DNA from: Geotalea toluenoxydans JCM 15764
GTDB taxonomy: Bacteria > Desulfobacterota > Desulfuromonadia > Geobacterales > Geobacteraceae
NCBI RefSeq assembly: GCF_001311985.1
Contig: NZ_BBCJ01000028.1
Span: 1 to 57,144 of the forward strand
DNA length: 57,144 nucleotides
Direction of reading: 5' to 3'
Below are positions 57,045 to 57,144 of the stretch, piece after piece (position 1 is the first letter of the stretch; the number at the start of each line of letters is the position of its first letter). The notes beneath the pieces were generated by a model that ran no database searches, was not told the origin of the DNA, and worked only from the letters and a program-made list of their open reading frames with translations. Both the position numbers and the translations under genes were made by a program.

Positions 57045-57144
57045 AGGGTGAAGAGTGAAGAGTGAAGAGTGAAGAGTGAAGAGTGAAGAGTGAAGAGTGA
57101 AGAGTGAAGAGTGAAGAGTGAAGAGTGAAGAGTGAAGAGTGAAG
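57033..57144 (+). repeat. Heptanucleotide tandem repeat (AGTGAAG), 16 units to window edge
   Basis: Units are AGTGAAG, GGTGAAG, GGTGAAG, then 13 perfect AGTGAAG copies reaching the end of the window. The first units encode the last residues and stop of ispG. The array continues beyond the window, so its length is unknown. Confidence 0.95.

Overview
The window reads as a chromosomal segment of a Geobacteraceae-type bacterium (Desulfuromonadota). The evidence is the block pheA-tyrA-aroA-cmk-ispH-rpsA-ihfB, a twelve-haem periplasmic cytochrome made of c7-type modules, an MglA-like GTPase operon, HAMP/GGDEF and HD-GYP signalling proteins, and many TTG/GTG starts. The flanks are GC-richer, while 16.55-23.54 kb is visibly AT-rich. 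About 32 genes, including the essential rpsA and ispG, are split by apparent single-base losses. I read this as systematic sequencing or assembly error and annotate through the shifts, giving the position of each.

Layout. 0.1-9.1 kb: small unknown proteins, a Sel1-repeat protein, DUF503, superoxide dismutase, a PfpI-like protein, a cupredoxin, and an adaptor-ATPase-permease-permease (MacAB-like) export operon followed by a membrane protein. 9.2-16.4 kb: aromatic amino-acid synthesis (pheA, tyrA, aroA), then cmk, ispH, rpsA and ihfB, closed by tRNA-Leu(TAA). 16.5-23.5 kb: a genomic island abutting the tRNA. Its left part is debris (possible integrase stub, Toprim primase and truncated DUF3987 protein, a truncated small gene, a palindrome-rich stretch). 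Its right part is a compact operon. 23.5-38.3 kb: lipid A-type acyltransferase, L,D-transpeptidase, HipBA toxin-antitoxin, a 5'-3' exonuclease/RNase H fusion, exported proteins, the cytochrome and a HAMP-GGDEF protein. 38.4-57 kb: nadC, birA, coaX, an EF-G paralogue, a SPOR/MglA operon, MgtC, a cytidylate-kinase-like/BON protein, a PHP phosphoesterase, nth, a dehydrogenase, an HD-GYP protein, an RlmD-type methyltransferase, gdhA and ispG. The window ends in a heptanucleotide tandem repeat.

The most interesting system is the operon at 18.4-23.5 kb. In order it encodes an acyl-carrier-like protein (DSL serine, recovered by repairing one frameshift), an XRE repressor, an ImmA/IrrE metalloprotease, a thymidylate-synthase-like enzyme, a thymidylate-kinase-like P-loop domain joined to a helical domain that I associate with phage 5-hydroxymethyl-dU DNA kinases, and a radical SAM/SPASM enzyme. 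A promoter carrying two TTAC-N5-GTAA palindromes precedes it. I infer a repressor/protease-controlled pathway that makes a modified pyrimidine nucleotide or modified DNA base, perhaps with a carrier-bound substituent, in a defence or mobile-element setting. The function is inferred from domains and gene order only.
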